Both the position numbers and the translations under genes were made by a program. Positions 7,772-15,555 of a stretch of DNA of 64,000 nt are shown piece by piece. Under the pieces are notes generated by a model. The model saw only the letters and a program-made list of their open reading frames with translations, was not told where the DNA came from and made no database searches. The first letter of the stretch is position 1, and the number at the start of each line of letters is the position of its first letter. The DNA is from Oscillospiraceae bacterium (GTDB taxonomy: Bacteria; Bacillota; Clostridia; Oscillospirales; Ruminococcaceae). The stretch lies in assembly GCA_900752435.1 (NCBI GenBank), contig CAADVD010000033.1, positions 119,756-183,755 of the forward strand, read 5' to 3'.

Positions 7772-9625
7772 ATGAAAATCTACTACGACAGCAAAGACCT
7801 CAAATACAAACAGCCCTTTGGCTGCCTTCGTCAGGATGAAACCTGTACTCTGCGTATTGATATTCCCAAGCAAAACGGTGCGGTAGAAGTGGCCATGGTG
7901 CTGGAAACCGAAAACGGCGGATTTTATCAGCACTATTCGCTGGCCAACCGCGTGGAAGAAGGCGACTATGTGCAGTTTTCCGGCAGTTTTTCGCTGAGTG
8001 AATGCGGGCTGTATTACTATTACTTTCAGGTGAATACGAACAATTCTTCCTTTAACGTGTACAAGGAGGGAACTCGCGGCACTTGCATCACCGGGCAGGA
8101 TAAATGGCAGTTGACTTGCTTTCACAAGGATTACGATACGCCCGAGGATTTTAAGGGCAAGGTGATGTATCAGATTTTTCCCGATCGCTTCAACCGTGTG
8201 GGAGAGTGCGATGTACACGACAAGCTCCAGCCGTTTTTCATTCACGAAAACCGTGAGGATGTGCCGGTGTATTATCCCGACCACAACGGCATTGTGCAGA
8301 ACAATGATTTCTTTGGCGGCAACTTGCAGGGGATTATTGAGAAGCTGCCGTATTTGCAGAAGCTGCATGTGGAAATTCTGTATTTGAACCCGATTTTTAT
8401 GGCGTATTCCAACCACCGTTACGATACCGCCGACTACAAGCGTGTGGATCCGCTGTTGGGAACGGAGGAGGATTTCAAGGAGCTTTGCAAAAAGGCGCAT
8501 GCGTGCGGGATGAAGGTCATTCTGGACGGCGTGTTCTCGCATACGGGATGCAATAGTGTGTATTTTGATAAGTACAATGTATTCGGCAATGGGGCGTATT
8601 CCCATTTTGATTCGCCATACCGCAAATGGTATCAGTTCCACGGAGAAACGTCGCAGGTGTACAACAGCTGGTGGGGGATTGATACGCTGCCGTGTACGGA
8701 GGAAATGAATGAGGGATACCTCGATTTCATCATTCGCGATGAAGACAGCGTGCTGGCGCATTGGCTGAACTTGGGTGCGGACGGTTATCGGCTGGATGTG
8801 GCCGACGAATTGCCGGATGAATTCATCGAATTGCTCAACCGCCGTGTGAAGGAAATCAAACCGGATGGCTTGGTCATCGGCGAGGTTTGGGAGGACGCGT
8901 CCAACAAAATCAGTTACAGTGTGCGCCGAAAATACTTTACCAATTTAGAGCTGGATTCGGTGATGAACTACCCGTATAAAGATGCGATTATTGGCTTTGT
9001 GCGCGGCGACCAGAGTGCGGAATCGTTGGCGAATACCGTTATGACGATTGCGGAGAACTATCCGAAACCGGTACTGGACTGCTTGATGAACATTTTGGGT
9101 ACGCACGATACCATGCGCATTTTGACGGTATTGGGAACGGACAATTTCTCCTTGAGCCGCGACGAAAAGGCGTATGCCAGTTTGAACGACGGGCAGATGC
9201 GTGTGGCTATGGATCGGCTGATGGCGGCGGCGTTTTTGCAGTTTACCCTGCCGGGCTGTCCTTGTATTTACTACGGGGATGAAGCGGGCAGTCAGGGCTT
9301 TGAAGACCCGTTCAACCGTCGGTTCTTCCCGTGGGATCACATCAATGAGGAGCTGCTCGCCTTTTATCAGGAGCTGACGCGTGTGAAAGCCGCGTATGAG
9401 GCATTGCAGGTTGGGAATATTAAGGTGATTTCGCATTATCCGGGTGTATTCATCTTTACCAGAACCGTTGGCAAGAAAAAGATGATTGCGTTTGTGAATT
9501 TGCGCGATCAATATGAGTGCTTCACGACGCACCCGATTGTGATGCTCAAGAATGGAACCGTTTCCGAGGAGCAGGTTGTATTGGGCAAATACGGCTTTAT
9601 GCTGTTGGAAGCAGATGCGGAATAG
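7772..9625 (+). CDS. Glycoside hydrolase family 13 (neopullulanase/cyclomaltodextrinase-like), cytosolic
   Basis: Alpha-glucan hydrolase of 617 residues. An N-terminal beta-sandwich of about 125 residues, as in maltogenic amylases, precedes the barrel. Barrel motifs are DGVFSHTG near residue 250, YRLDVADE near 340 (nucleophile Asp), GEVWED near 369 (acid/base Glu) and LGTHD near 445 (transition-state Asp). There is no signal peptide, so it probably works on cytosolic maltodextrins or limit dextrins made by GlgP. The ATG at 7772 follows TTGGAGAACGTT; the longer frame from 7664 crosses the leader hairpin. Exact substrate preference cannot be read from the sequence. crcB follows after 2 nt. Confidence 0.88.
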   Translation: MKIYYDSKDLKYKQPFGCLRQDETCTLRIDIPKQNGAVEVAMVLETENGGFYQHYSLANRVEEGDYVQFSGSFSLSECGLYYYYFQVNTNNSSFNVYKEGTRGTCITGQDKWQLTCFHKDYDTPEDFKGKVMYQIFPDRFNRVGECDVHDKLQPFFIHENREDVPVYYPDHNGIVQNNDFFGGNLQGIIEKLPYLQKLHVEILYLNPIFMAYSNHRYDTADYKRVDPLLGTEEDFKELCKKAHACGMKVILDGVFSHTGCNSVYFDKYNVFGNGAYSHFDSPYRKWYQFHGETSQVYNSWWGIDTLPCTEEMNEGYLDFIIRDEDSVLAHWLNLGADGYRLDVADELPDEFIELLNRRVKEIKPDGLVIGEVWEDASNKISYSVRRKYFTNLELDSVMNYPYKDAIIGFVRGDQSAESLANTVMTIAENYPKPVLDCLMNILGTHDTMRILTVLGTDNFSLSRDEKAYASLNDGQMRVAMDRLMAAAFLQFTLPGCPCIYYGDEAGSQGFEDPFNRRFFPWDHINEELLAFYQELTRVKAAYEALQVGNIKVISHYPGVFIFTRTVGKKKMIAFVNLRDQYECFTTHPIVMLKNGTVSEEQVVLGKYGFMLLEADAE

Positions 9626-9627
9626 CC

Positions 9628-10008
9628 ATGTGGAGAGTATTGCTGGTCGGATGCGGCGGCTTTTTGGGTGCAGTGAGCCGGTATGGGGTGTCCACTTTGC
9701 TGAATGCACACACGGACGGAGAATTTCCATGGGGCACGTGGGCGGTGAATGTGCTGGGTGCGTTCCTGATTGGATTTTTGTCGCAGGCGATGCAGGCGCT
9801 GTGTCCAGAACGGAAGAATTTGCTGGCATTCTGTACCACGGGGTTATTGGGCGGCTTTACGACTTTTTCGACATTCAGTTTGGAAACGGTGAACTTGCTT
9901 CAGAGCGGTGAGCTGGTTTGGGGATGTTTGAATGTGGCGCTCAATGTGGGATGCTGTTTGGCCGGTGTGTTGGCCGGAAAGTTGTTGGCACAGGCTTTAT
10001 TTTGTTGA
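9628..10008 (+). CDS. crcB: Fluoride efflux channel FluC/CrcB
   Basis: Small membrane protein of 126 residues with four hydrophobic segments, the length of a homodimeric Fluc fluoride channel that exports F- and protects enolase and pyrophosphatase. The N-terminal GGFLGAVSRYG and the pore motif GGFTTFSTFSLE (near 73-84), with the conserved TFS stretch and pore Phe residues, are clear. The start lies 2 nt after the stop of the GH13 gene, so it is probably translationally coupled to it. There is no room for a fluoride riboswitch directly upstream. In many Firmicutes two crcB copies sit together; only one is seen here. Confidence 0.9.
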   Translation: MWRVLLVGCGGFLGAVSRYGVSTLLNAHTDGEFPWGTWAVNVLGAFLIGFLSQAMQALCPERKNLLAFCTTGLLGGFTTFSTFSLETVNLLQSGELVWGCLNVALNVGCCLAGVLAGKLLAQALFC

Positions 10009-10056
10009 ATTGCAAAAAGGCAATCGGATGCGGTTGCCTTTTTTGCAATTTTGTTT
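10008..10056 (+). terminator. Terminator after crcB
   Basis: Stem of about 16 bp, AATTGCAAAAAGGCAA (from 10008) with TTGCCTTTTTTGCAATT (to 10050), overlapping the crcB stop codon and followed by TTGTTTTT. Confidence 0.8.
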
Positions 10057-10317
10057 TTCTACAAAAATGGCAAATAGAATGCGAATTGGATGGGAAGTTT
10101 TTAACTTTTTTATAGTGGTTTTTATTTGTGGCTTTTAGATGACGAAAAATTACCTGCGATTTTGCCAAATGTTTTCAACAATCATGCTTCAAAAAAACAA
10201 ATCATACAATCATACAAATGGGTTCGTTTTTTCGATCTCTGTTTTCTTTTTTCTGCTTTTTGCCGTATACTGAATTTATAAAATTCTGATCAAAATTTTA
10301 TCCATTGGGGAATTGAC
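10057..10317 (+). promoter_or_regulatory. AT-rich intergenic region with weak pdxY promoter candidate
   Basis: No gene seen. A direct repeat AATCATAC-AATCATAC lies near 10199-10214. The best -10 is TATACT (10266-10271), with only a poor TTTTCT-like -35 at the correct distance. The ribosome site GGGG lies 7 nt before the pdxY start. Confidence 0.3.
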
Positions 10318-11142
10318 ATGTCACACAACAATCAGAAAAAAATCGCGGTCATCAATGATTTTTCGGGCTTTGGGCGCTGTTCCATCGCCGTGGCGCTGCC
10401 CATTATTTCGGCGATGAAAATTCAATGCTGTCCCGTTCCCACCTCCATTTTTTCCAACCATACCGGTTTTTCCAGCTTTTTTTACAGCGATTACACCGAG
10501 CATATGGACGCTTATATTGACGAATGGAAAAAGCTGGACTTGCAGTTTGAGGGAATTTGCACGGGATTTTTAGGCTCTGTGAAGCAAATTCAAATTGTGG
10601 AGCGCTTTTTACAGCATTTTAAAACGGCGCGGACTACGGTCATTATGGATCCGGTCATGGGCGATTATGGCAAGCTGTACCCGACTTACAGCCCGAAGCT
10701 GGCGCAGAACATGCACCGGCTGGTGCGGTATGCCGACATTTTGACGCCGAATCTGACGGAGGCTTGTATTTTGACGGAAGCGCCTTATTGTGCCGATTAC
10801 GACAAAAAGGTGCTGACAGCTATGTGCGATACGCTTTCGGCGCAAGGGCCGGAGAAAATTGTGATTTCTGGCATTCAGATCGGCGATTATTTGGGCAATT
10901 TTGTGTATCAGCGTGGACGTACGCCGCATTTGGTGAAAGCGCTGAAAATTGGCGTCAACCGTTCCGGTACGGGGGATGTGTTTTCCTCCATCATTGCCGC
11001 AGAAGCGGTCAATGGGAGCGATTTTCTTGCGTCGGTGCAAAAGGCGACGGATTTCATTTCCAAAACCATTGCCTATACCATGGAACAGGAGATTCCGGTG
11101 ACCGATGGGGTGTGCTTTGAGCAGTTTTTACAGGAATTATAA
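10318..11142 (+). CDS. pdxY: Pyridoxal/pyridoxamine kinase (ribokinase fold)
   Basis: ATP-dependent kinase that phosphorylates vitamin B6 vitamers in salvage. The 274-residue product starts with IAVINDFSGFGRCS, continues with NHTGFSSFF and MDPVMGDYG, and has the anion-hole/catalytic motif RSGTGDVF near residue 214, with the catalytic Asp in GTGD. This pattern matches the PdxY/PdxK branch; a hydroxymethylpyrimidine kinase (ThiD) role cannot be fully excluded. The gene 26 nt downstream encodes an ECF S-component, which supports import plus phosphorylation of the same vitamin. Confidence 0.85.
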   Translation: MSHNNQKKIAVINDFSGFGRCSIAVALPIISAMKIQCCPVPTSIFSNHTGFSSFFYSDYTEHMDAYIDEWKKLDLQFEGICTGFLGSVKQIQIVERFLQHFKTARTTVIMDPVMGDYGKLYPTYSPKLAQNMHRLVRYADILTPNLTEACILTEAPYCADYDKKVLTAMCDTLSAQGPEKIVISGIQIGDYLGNFVYQRGRTPHLVKALKIGVNRSGTGDVFSSIIAAEAVNGSDFLASVQKATDFISKTIAYTMEQEIPVTDGVCFEQFLQEL

Positions 11143-11168
11143 GTTGATTTGTTGAAGGAGAAAAAACG

Positions 11169-11684
11169 ATGCAGAAGGATTCCAACAAAACCAAATACAT
11201 TGTGCTGGCGGCGCTGTTCGCGGCCATCATTTTCGTGGTAACGGCCTACATCCATGTGCCGAGCCACAACGGCTATACCCATGTGGGGGATGCGTTTATT
11301 TATTTGGCGGGCGCTTTGCTGCCCACACCGTATGCAGTGGCGGCTGGTGCAATCGGTGCGGCGCTGGCAGATGGTTTGACCGGTTATGCGATGTGGATGG
11401 TTCCGTCCATCATCATCAAGTCCTTGACGGCGCTGCTCTTTACCAACAAGACACAGAATATCTTGTGTTTGCGCAATGTGCTGGCGCTGATTCCGTCTTT
11501 TGTGCTCTGTGCTGGCGGCTATTATTTGGCGGAAGTGATTATGGTACAGAATTGGGTGGCACCGCTGGCTGGAATTCCGGGCTACTGCATTCAGGTAAGC
11601 ATGAGTGCCGTGCTGTTTGTGGGATTGAGCTTTGTGCTGGATCGTATGGGCTTTAAGCGGCGCGTGGGGCTGCAGTGCGCGTAA
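11169..11684 (+). CDS. ECF transporter S-component, probably vitamin B6-type
   Basis: Integral membrane protein of 171 residues with five or six hydrophobic segments, the size and layout of an ECF substrate-binding (S) subunit. The helix 1 region AALFAAIIFVVTAYIHVP and the loop HVGDAFIYLAGALLP resemble TIGR04002-type S-components that accompany pyridoxamine kinases. It needs the shared EcfA/A'/T energising module, which is not in this window. GAAGGAG lies 8 nt upstream. It forms a two-gene operon with pdxY, and that context is the main reason to propose pyridoxine as substrate. Confidence 0.8.
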   Translation: MQKDSNKTKYIVLAALFAAIIFVVTAYIHVPSHNGYTHVGDAFIYLAGALLPTPYAVAAGAIGAALADGLTGYAMWMVPSIIIKSLTALLFTNKTQNILCLRNVLALIPSFVLCAGGYYLAEVIMVQNWVAPLAGIPGYCIQVSMSAVLFVGLSFVLDRMGFKRRVGLQCA

Positions 11685-11699
11685 GAGTGTAAATAGATC

Positions 11700-11744
11700 A
11701 AAATCCATCGTTTGTCGATTAGGGGAATGATGGATTTTATTTAT
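11700..11744 (+). terminator. Terminator after the ECF S-component gene
   Basis: AAAATCCATC (11700-11709) pairs with GATGGATTTT (11729-11738), followed by ATTTAT. Confidence 0.65.
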
Positions 11745-11746
11745 GA

Positions 11747-11775
11747 TTGAATTGTTTGGGGGAGCATGGTATAAT
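11747..11775 (+). promoter_or_regulatory. Promoter of the coiled-coil/radical SAM unit
   Basis: TTGAAT (11747-11752), 17-bp spacer, TATAAT (11770-11775). Confidence 0.7.
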
Positions 11776-11822
11776 TAAGAACAAATCAACGCGAATAGAA
11801 TATTGGGAGAAAGGAGAGGCAT

Positions 11823-12080
11823 ATGGACAATCAGGAAATGAAAATGATTCAGGGAATGTTTGAAACATTGCAAGGAGAAATTAAAGGGGTACATAGTCGG
11901 TTGGATAAAGTGGACGATCGACTGGACAAAATGGAAAGCAGACTGGATTCCCTTGAACAATCTGTAGATGAAATGAAAGAGAACGTTAAAAATAACCGTG
12001 AATCTTTGGACACCTTGTTTGCATGGGCAGAAGATGCAACTGTAGAAGTCAAAGTTCCGCTTTTCCGAAAAGCGCAATAA
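11823..12080 (+). CDS. Small coiled-coil protein, unknown function
   Basis: 85 residues, almost entirely a predicted amphipathic helix. Residues about 15-65 are a regular heptad repeat rich in Leu/Ile/Val, Asp, Lys and Glu (SRLDKVDDRLDKMESRLDSL). There is no signal peptide or membrane segment. A strong ribosome site (AAAGGAGAGG) and a consensus promoter precede it, so expression is very likely. The radical SAM gene begins 14 nt downstream with its own ribosome site, so the two are co-transcribed. I do not recognise a named family; such short coiled coils often oligomerise or bridge partners. Confidence 0.7.
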   Translation: MDNQEMKMIQGMFETLQGEIKGVHSRLDKVDDRLDKMESRLDSLEQSVDEMKENVKNNRESLDTLFAWAEDATVEVKVPLFRKAQ

Positions 12081-12094
12081 GGAGAAAACAACCG

Positions 12095-12700
12095 ATGACC
12101 ATCCTCTATCAAGTCAAAAACAGCTTGTATGTCAATCTTACCAACCGTTGTCCCTGTGCGTGTACGTTTTGCTTGCGTCACAATGGAGATGGCGTGTTTG
12201 GCTCGGATTCACTTTGGCTGGAGCGTGAACCGACATTGGATGAAGTGCTGGCGGAATTTCGCAAACACGATTTGGATGCTTACGATGAAATTGTGTTCTG
12301 CGGTTATGGAGAGCCCACTGAACGGTTGGATGATTTGCTGAAGGCTGCCGCCTATATTCGTTCGGTCAGCCAAACACCCATCCGCATCAACACCAACGGC
12401 ATGGCCGATTTGATTTGGCAGAAACCGACGGCGCATTTGCTTAAGGGTTTGGTGGATACCGTGTCCATCAGCCTGAACTCCCCGGACAAGGAGGAGTTTT
12501 ACAAGCTGACGCGTTCCAAATTCGGTGCGGATTCCTACGATGCGATGAAACAGTTCGCGGTGGACTGCAAGCAGTATGTGCCCCATGTGGTGATGACCAT
12601 TGTGGATGTGGTGACTACGCCGGAGGAGCAGGAAGCCTGCCGGAAAATTTGTGAGGAACTGGGTGTGACGCTGCGAATCCGTCCCTTTGAAAGTAAATAG
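12095..12700 (+). CDS. Radical SAM protein of the TatD-associated type
   Basis: Short radical SAM protein of 201 residues. The cluster motif is C19-x3-C23-x2-C26 within NRCPCACTFC, with an extra Cys at 21. FCGYGEPTERLDD (near 70) is the SAM-binding GGE-like strand, and RINTNG plus VSISLNSP follow as in small activase-like radical SAM proteins. It matches what I know of the family often encoded beside tatD (TIGR04038), but no tatD lies here. The ATG at 12095 follows AAGGAGAAAACAACCG. The substrate is unknown. Confidence 0.8.
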   Translation: MTILYQVKNSLYVNLTNRCPCACTFCLRHNGDGVFGSDSLWLEREPTLDEVLAEFRKHDLDAYDEIVFCGYGEPTERLDDLLKAAAYIRSVSQTPIRINTNGMADLIWQKPTAHLLKGLVDTVSISLNSPDKEEFYKLTRSKFGADSYDAMKQFAVDCKQYVPHVVMTIVDVVTTPEEQEACRKICEELGVTLRIRPFESK

Positions 12701-12714
12701 TTGAGAACGGAAAT

Positions 12715-12757
12715 ACAACCGTGCCGGAGCAGAACTTCGGTACGGTTGTTGTGATTT
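12715..12757 (+). terminator. Terminator after the radical SAM gene
   Basis: ACAACCGTGCCG (12715-12726) pairs with CGGTACGGTTGT (12738-12749) with one G-T pair, then TGTGATTTT. Confidence 0.7.
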
Positions 12758-12815
12758 TGGTCTAAATTTGTCCTTGTCCGCATACACTGAAACGAAGAAT
12801 GGAGAGGGGCAGGAC

Positions 12816-13550
12816 ATGGTTCAAAAAACATTTGCGGCCAAGCAACGGGCAAAACAGGCAGAGTTACAGGCTGTAAAACGGATAAAAAAGCGAACAGCTG
12901 GGCGAATAGCTAGACGAACAGTTAGGCGAACGGACGGCCATCGCTGGGCGGCGGCGCTGTGTTCGCCGGTGACGGTGTTTAAGCGCGAGTGGATTTCCAT
13001 TTTGGCCGGTATGGGGATGGGGATTACGGTGCTGTTGATTTGCTGTTCCGGCGTGAAGCCGCCGAATGCGGAGGAGGCAGAAGCTTCGCCGGTGCAGGCG
13101 CAGACAAGGGTTCTGCCCATGGCGGTGCAGACCGCTTCGCCCGCATCCGAGCCTATGCAGGAGCCAATTCCGGCATGGAGCACGCACATTTCCTCCACGT
13201 TTGGGGAACGCGATAACCCGACGGCGGATGGGGAGGAATTTCACACGGGACTTGACCTTGCCATGCCAACTGGAACGGAAATTCGCGCCGCGCAGGATGG
13301 GGTGGTGACGTGTGCGGAAATTTCCGATACGGGCTATGGCAATCATGTGATTCTCCAGCATGACGGGAGTTTGAGCACGCTGTATGGGCATTGCTCCGAG
13401 CTATTGGTACAGGAAGGTCAGCAGGTTAAGCGCGGTGATGTGATTGCGCTGGTTGGATCAACGGGGAATTCCACGGGGCCGCATGTGCATTTTGAGGTGA
13501 TGGAGAACGGGGTGGAAGTGGATCCTGTACCGTATTTGACGCAAAATTAG
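12816..13550 (+). CDS. Membrane-anchored M23 (LytM-type) metallopeptidase
   Basis: 244 residues. A very basic N-terminus (residues 1-45) precedes one membrane segment (about 60-78). A linker rich in Ala, Pro, Gln and Glu follows, then a full peptidase M23 domain outside the membrane. Zinc and catalytic residues are visible: H143 and D147 in HTGLD, H192 in YGHC and H223/H225 in HVHFEV. An intact set suggests real endopeptidase activity on peptidoglycan cross-links. In spore formers SpoIIQ-like proteins share this layout, but nothing else supports that role here. The ATG at 12816 has GGAGAGGGG upstream. Monocistronic, with its own terminator. Confidence 0.85.
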   Translation: MVQKTFAAKQRAKQAELQAVKRIKKRTAGRIARRTVRRTDGHRWAAALCSPVTVFKREWISILAGMGMGITVLLICCSGVKPPNAEEAEASPVQAQTRVLPMAVQTASPASEPMQEPIPAWSTHISSTFGERDNPTADGEEFHTGLDLAMPTGTEIRAAQDGVVTCAEISDTGYGNHVILQHDGSLSTLYGHCSELLVQEGQQVKRGDVIALVGSTGNSTGPHVHFEVMENGVEVDPVPYLTQN

Positions 13551-13557
13551 ACAGAGA

Positions 13558-13606
13558 AAAACCGGAAATGAAGGCTGTTGCGCTGTTCATTTCCGGTTTT
13601 ATTTTG
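13558..13606 (+). terminator. Terminator after the M23 peptidase gene
   Basis: Perfect 14-bp stem AAAACCGGAAATGA (13558-13571) with TCATTTCCGGTTTT (13587-13600), then ATTTTGG. Confidence 0.85.
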
Positions 13607-13726
13607 GTTTGTTTTGTTCGAGCATGAGTTGCTGAAGGCCGAGGAGCAGGGATTTTTGTTAGGCATTATTGTTTATTATACCTTATTGCAACACCTGAAG
13701 TTTGTGAGATAAAAGATCAGTATTTC

Positions 13727-13755
13727 TTGACATAATATATTATTTATAGTAATAT
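13727..13755 (+). promoter_or_regulatory. Strong sigma-A promoter of the AT-rich glycosyltransferase-like gene
   Basis: TTGACA (13727-13732), 17-bp spacer, TAATAT (13750-13755), in a very AT-rich segment. Confidence 0.75.
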
Positions 13756-13796
13756 ATTAACAACTATACTGACTAAAAAAGAATAAAGAGGTGTCT

Positions 13797-14486
13797 ATGA
13801 ATACGTACTGTTTTATTGTTACATCATGTATATATCCTTGCCAAAATCCACTGAGTTATGTTAACGTCCGGTCTGTTTATACACCGACTGAGAGGTTGGA
13901 ACAAACAAGACAGACCATTACAAGTATCAAAAGGCACTGCCCTAAAGCCATAATTTATCTTTTAGATAATGGCTTAGAAGATGTGTGGGGAAATGAGACT
14001 CCAAATGAGCAAATTAAATACACTTATTTGGGAGGTAATTCACTGATACGACGAGCGGCTGATTCGAAATTTAAAAGTCTTGGTGAAACGATGATGCTAC
14101 TTCATGCGAGTAAGTTGCTGTTGAAGGAACAAGAGAAATTTGACCTTGTTTTTAAAATTTCCGGAAGATACTGGATTAACGAAAATTTTGATGTTAACAA
14201 CTTTAGACGAGATGCATTTACATTTCTTCATCTTCAGAATCGCTCAGAGGAAATTTTAGGTTATCATAGTTATGTTTATGGTCAGCATTCTACTAGACTA
14301 TTCGCATTTCCTGGAAGAGCTGTTAACGAATTTCGATACTCATTGCTGAGAACGATGCCGTGGTTTTTAAGAGGGCGTTCACTGGAAGCGGCGTGGGCAA
14401 AAAGGATACGTTACCAACTGTACTATATAAGAAAGCTTGGAGTTTCTGGTTATGTAGGACCTTATGGAGAAAAAATGGATGAGTAG
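13797..14486 (+). CDS. Uncharacterised glycosyltransferase-like protein, possibly acquired
   Basis: 229 residues with no signal peptide. The N-terminal part alternates strand and helix (TYCFIVTSCIYP, a TPTERLEQTRQT helix, AIIYLLDNG) in the manner of a GT-A Rossmann start. The middle holds FKISGRYWI (119-127), a motif I associate with poorly described polysaccharide-linked glycosyltransferase-like proteins. The Arg/Lys-rich C-terminus could lie on a membrane. AAGAGGTG precedes the ATG at 13797; a GTG at 13791 is the other choice. The gene is clearly more AT-rich than its neighbours and stands alone between its own promoter and a symmetrical terminator, which suggests recent transfer. Confidence 0.55.
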   Translation: MNTYCFIVTSCIYPCQNPLSYVNVRSVYTPTERLEQTRQTITSIKRHCPKAIIYLLDNGLEDVWGNETPNEQIKYTYLGGNSLIRRAADSKFKSLGETMMLLHASKLLLKEQEKFDLVFKISGRYWINENFDVNNFRRDAFTFLHLQNRSEEILGYHSYVYGQHSTRLFAFPGRAVNEFRYSLLRTMPWFLRGRSLEAAWAKRIRYQLYYIRKLGVSGYVGPYGEKMDE

Positions 14487-14511
14487 AGATGCGTTATAAC
14501 GTATAAGCTAT

Positions 14512-14550
14512 AAAAATCGTGTACAGCCCTAAACTGTACACGATTTTTGG
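14512..14550. terminator. Bidirectional terminator between convergent genes
   Basis: Perfect 15-bp stem AAAAATCGTGTACAG (14512-14526) with CTGTACACGATTTTT (14534-14548). The A and T tracts let it serve both the plus-strand gene and the minus-strand ppiB. Confidence 0.85.
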
Positions 14551-14565
14551 TTGTGTGTTAAAATC

Positions 14566-15084
14566 TTACATCTTTTCCGGTTCCGGATACTCCACACCGA
14601 ACGTTTCCACTGTCACCTTGACCATCTTCTGATCTTCGTTCGGCTTGTCCATCCGGTTGCGCGGTACGGATACAATGCGGTCGGCTTCTTCCATGCCCTC
14701 AATCACCTTGCCGAACGCCGCATACTGTCCGTCCAGATGCGGTGCGTCCTCCACCATGATGAAGAACTGCGAACCGGCGCTGTTCGGATTCATGGCGCGC
14801 GCCATGGACAGCACGCCGCGTGTGTGCTTGAGGTCGTTTTCAAAGCCGTTGTAGGCAAACTCACCCTTGATTTGATAGCCTGGGCCGCCCGTGCCGAGGC
14901 CGTTCGGGTCACCGCCCTGAATCATAAAGCCCGGAATGACGCGGTGAAAAATTGTGCCGTCATAAAAGCCCTTGTTCACCAGTGAAATAAAGTTGTTGAC
15001 TGTATTCGGCGCAATGTCCGGATAAAGCTCAATTTTGATTTTTACGTCGTTTCCGGTATCAATGGTTACGATTGGATTGCTCAT
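14566..15084 (-). CDS. ppiB: Peptidyl-prolyl cis-trans isomerase, cyclophilin type
   Basis: Cytosolic cyclophilin of 172 residues, the size of PpiB; it speeds prolyl bond isomerisation during folding. Active-site residues are visible in FHRVIPGFMIQGGDP (catalytic Arg 48) and SAGSQFFI (near 102-109). The Trp that binds cyclosporin in CypA is His in APHLDG, as in many bacterial forms. The ATG at 15084 follows AAGGAAAGGAAAC. It sits 22 nt downstream of the cupin gene and is probably co-transcribed with it. Confidence 0.93.
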   Translation of the reverse strand: MSNPIVTIDTGNDVKIKIELYPDIAPNTVNNFISLVNKGFYDGTIFHRVIPGFMIQGGDPNGLGTGGPGYQIKGEFAYNGFENDLKHTRGVLSMARAMNPNSAGSQFFIMVEDAPHLDGQYAAFGKVIEGMEEADRIVSVPRNRMDKPNEDQKMVKVTVETFGVEYPEPEKM

Positions 15085-15106
15085 AGTTGTTGTTTCCTTT
15101 CCTTGC

Positions 15107-15451
15107 CTATCCTAAAATGATCAATGCCACAAATACCAAATCGGTGTCAGCGGTGTTGTCCAGTGCATGGCCGTGGCCGTCTTCACAAAACAGCACATCG
15201 CCGGCTTTTACTGGAACAGCCGTGCCGTTGTCGTTGTAACTGCCTTCACCGGACAGAATGTAGTAGGTTTCGGTTTCGCCGTGGTGTTCGTGGTAGCCCA
15301 GTGTGCAGTTCGGTTCAATGGTTACTTTGGCGTACAGGCCGCATTTGCCGTTTAATTCAGCATCGCCAAGTAAATGTTCAATGATGACATGTCCTTTGCC
15401 GCCGCACATGTTTTCAATGCGGTCGATGGACCGTTCTCCGTTTGAAGTCAT
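15107..15451 (-). CDS. Single-domain cupin protein
   Basis: 114-residue beta-barrel protein with both cupin motifs: GYHEHHGETETYYILSG (His 54, His 56 and Glu as metal ligands) and GDVLFCEDGHGHALDNT (His 93/95). It probably binds a divalent metal; the small-molecule ligand or reaction is unknown. The ribosome site AGGAGG is 8 nt upstream. A 9-bp-arm palindrome covers the predicted transcription start, so it may be repressor-controlled apart from the upstream recG operon. Confidence 0.85.
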   Translation of the reverse strand: MTSNGERSIDRIENMCGGKGHVIIEHLLGDAELNGKCGLYAKVTIEPNCTLGYHEHHGETETYYILSGEGSYNDNGTAVPVKAGDVLFCEDGHGHALDNTADTDLVFVALIILG

Positions 15452-15468
15452 GAAAAATTCCTCCTATC

Positions 15469-15488
15469 ATTTGTTCCTTGGAACAAAT
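15469..15488 (-). promoter_or_regulatory. Operator-like palindrome at the cupin promoter
   Basis: ATTTGTTCC-TT-GGAACAAAT: perfect 9-bp arms around a 2-nt centre, beginning 2 nt downstream of the -10 hexamer and ending before the AGGAGG ribosome site. Confidence 0.55.
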
Positions 15489-15490
15489 TT

Positions 15491-15519
15491 ACTTTACTAC
15501 AATTGAGCGGTGATTACAA
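15491..15519 (-). promoter_or_regulatory. Promoter of the cupin-ppiB unit
   Basis: On the minus strand TTGTAA (15519-15514), 17-bp spacer, TAAAGT (15496-15491), in the gap between recG and the cupin gene. Confidence 0.5.
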
Positions 15520-15555
15520 CCGACAAACTGTAAATTTTCTGAGGCAATGCTGTCC

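Noticed and set aside
9500..9627. Fluoride riboswitch before crcB
   Set aside because: The space upstream is coding sequence of the GH13 gene, and only 2 nt separate the genes.
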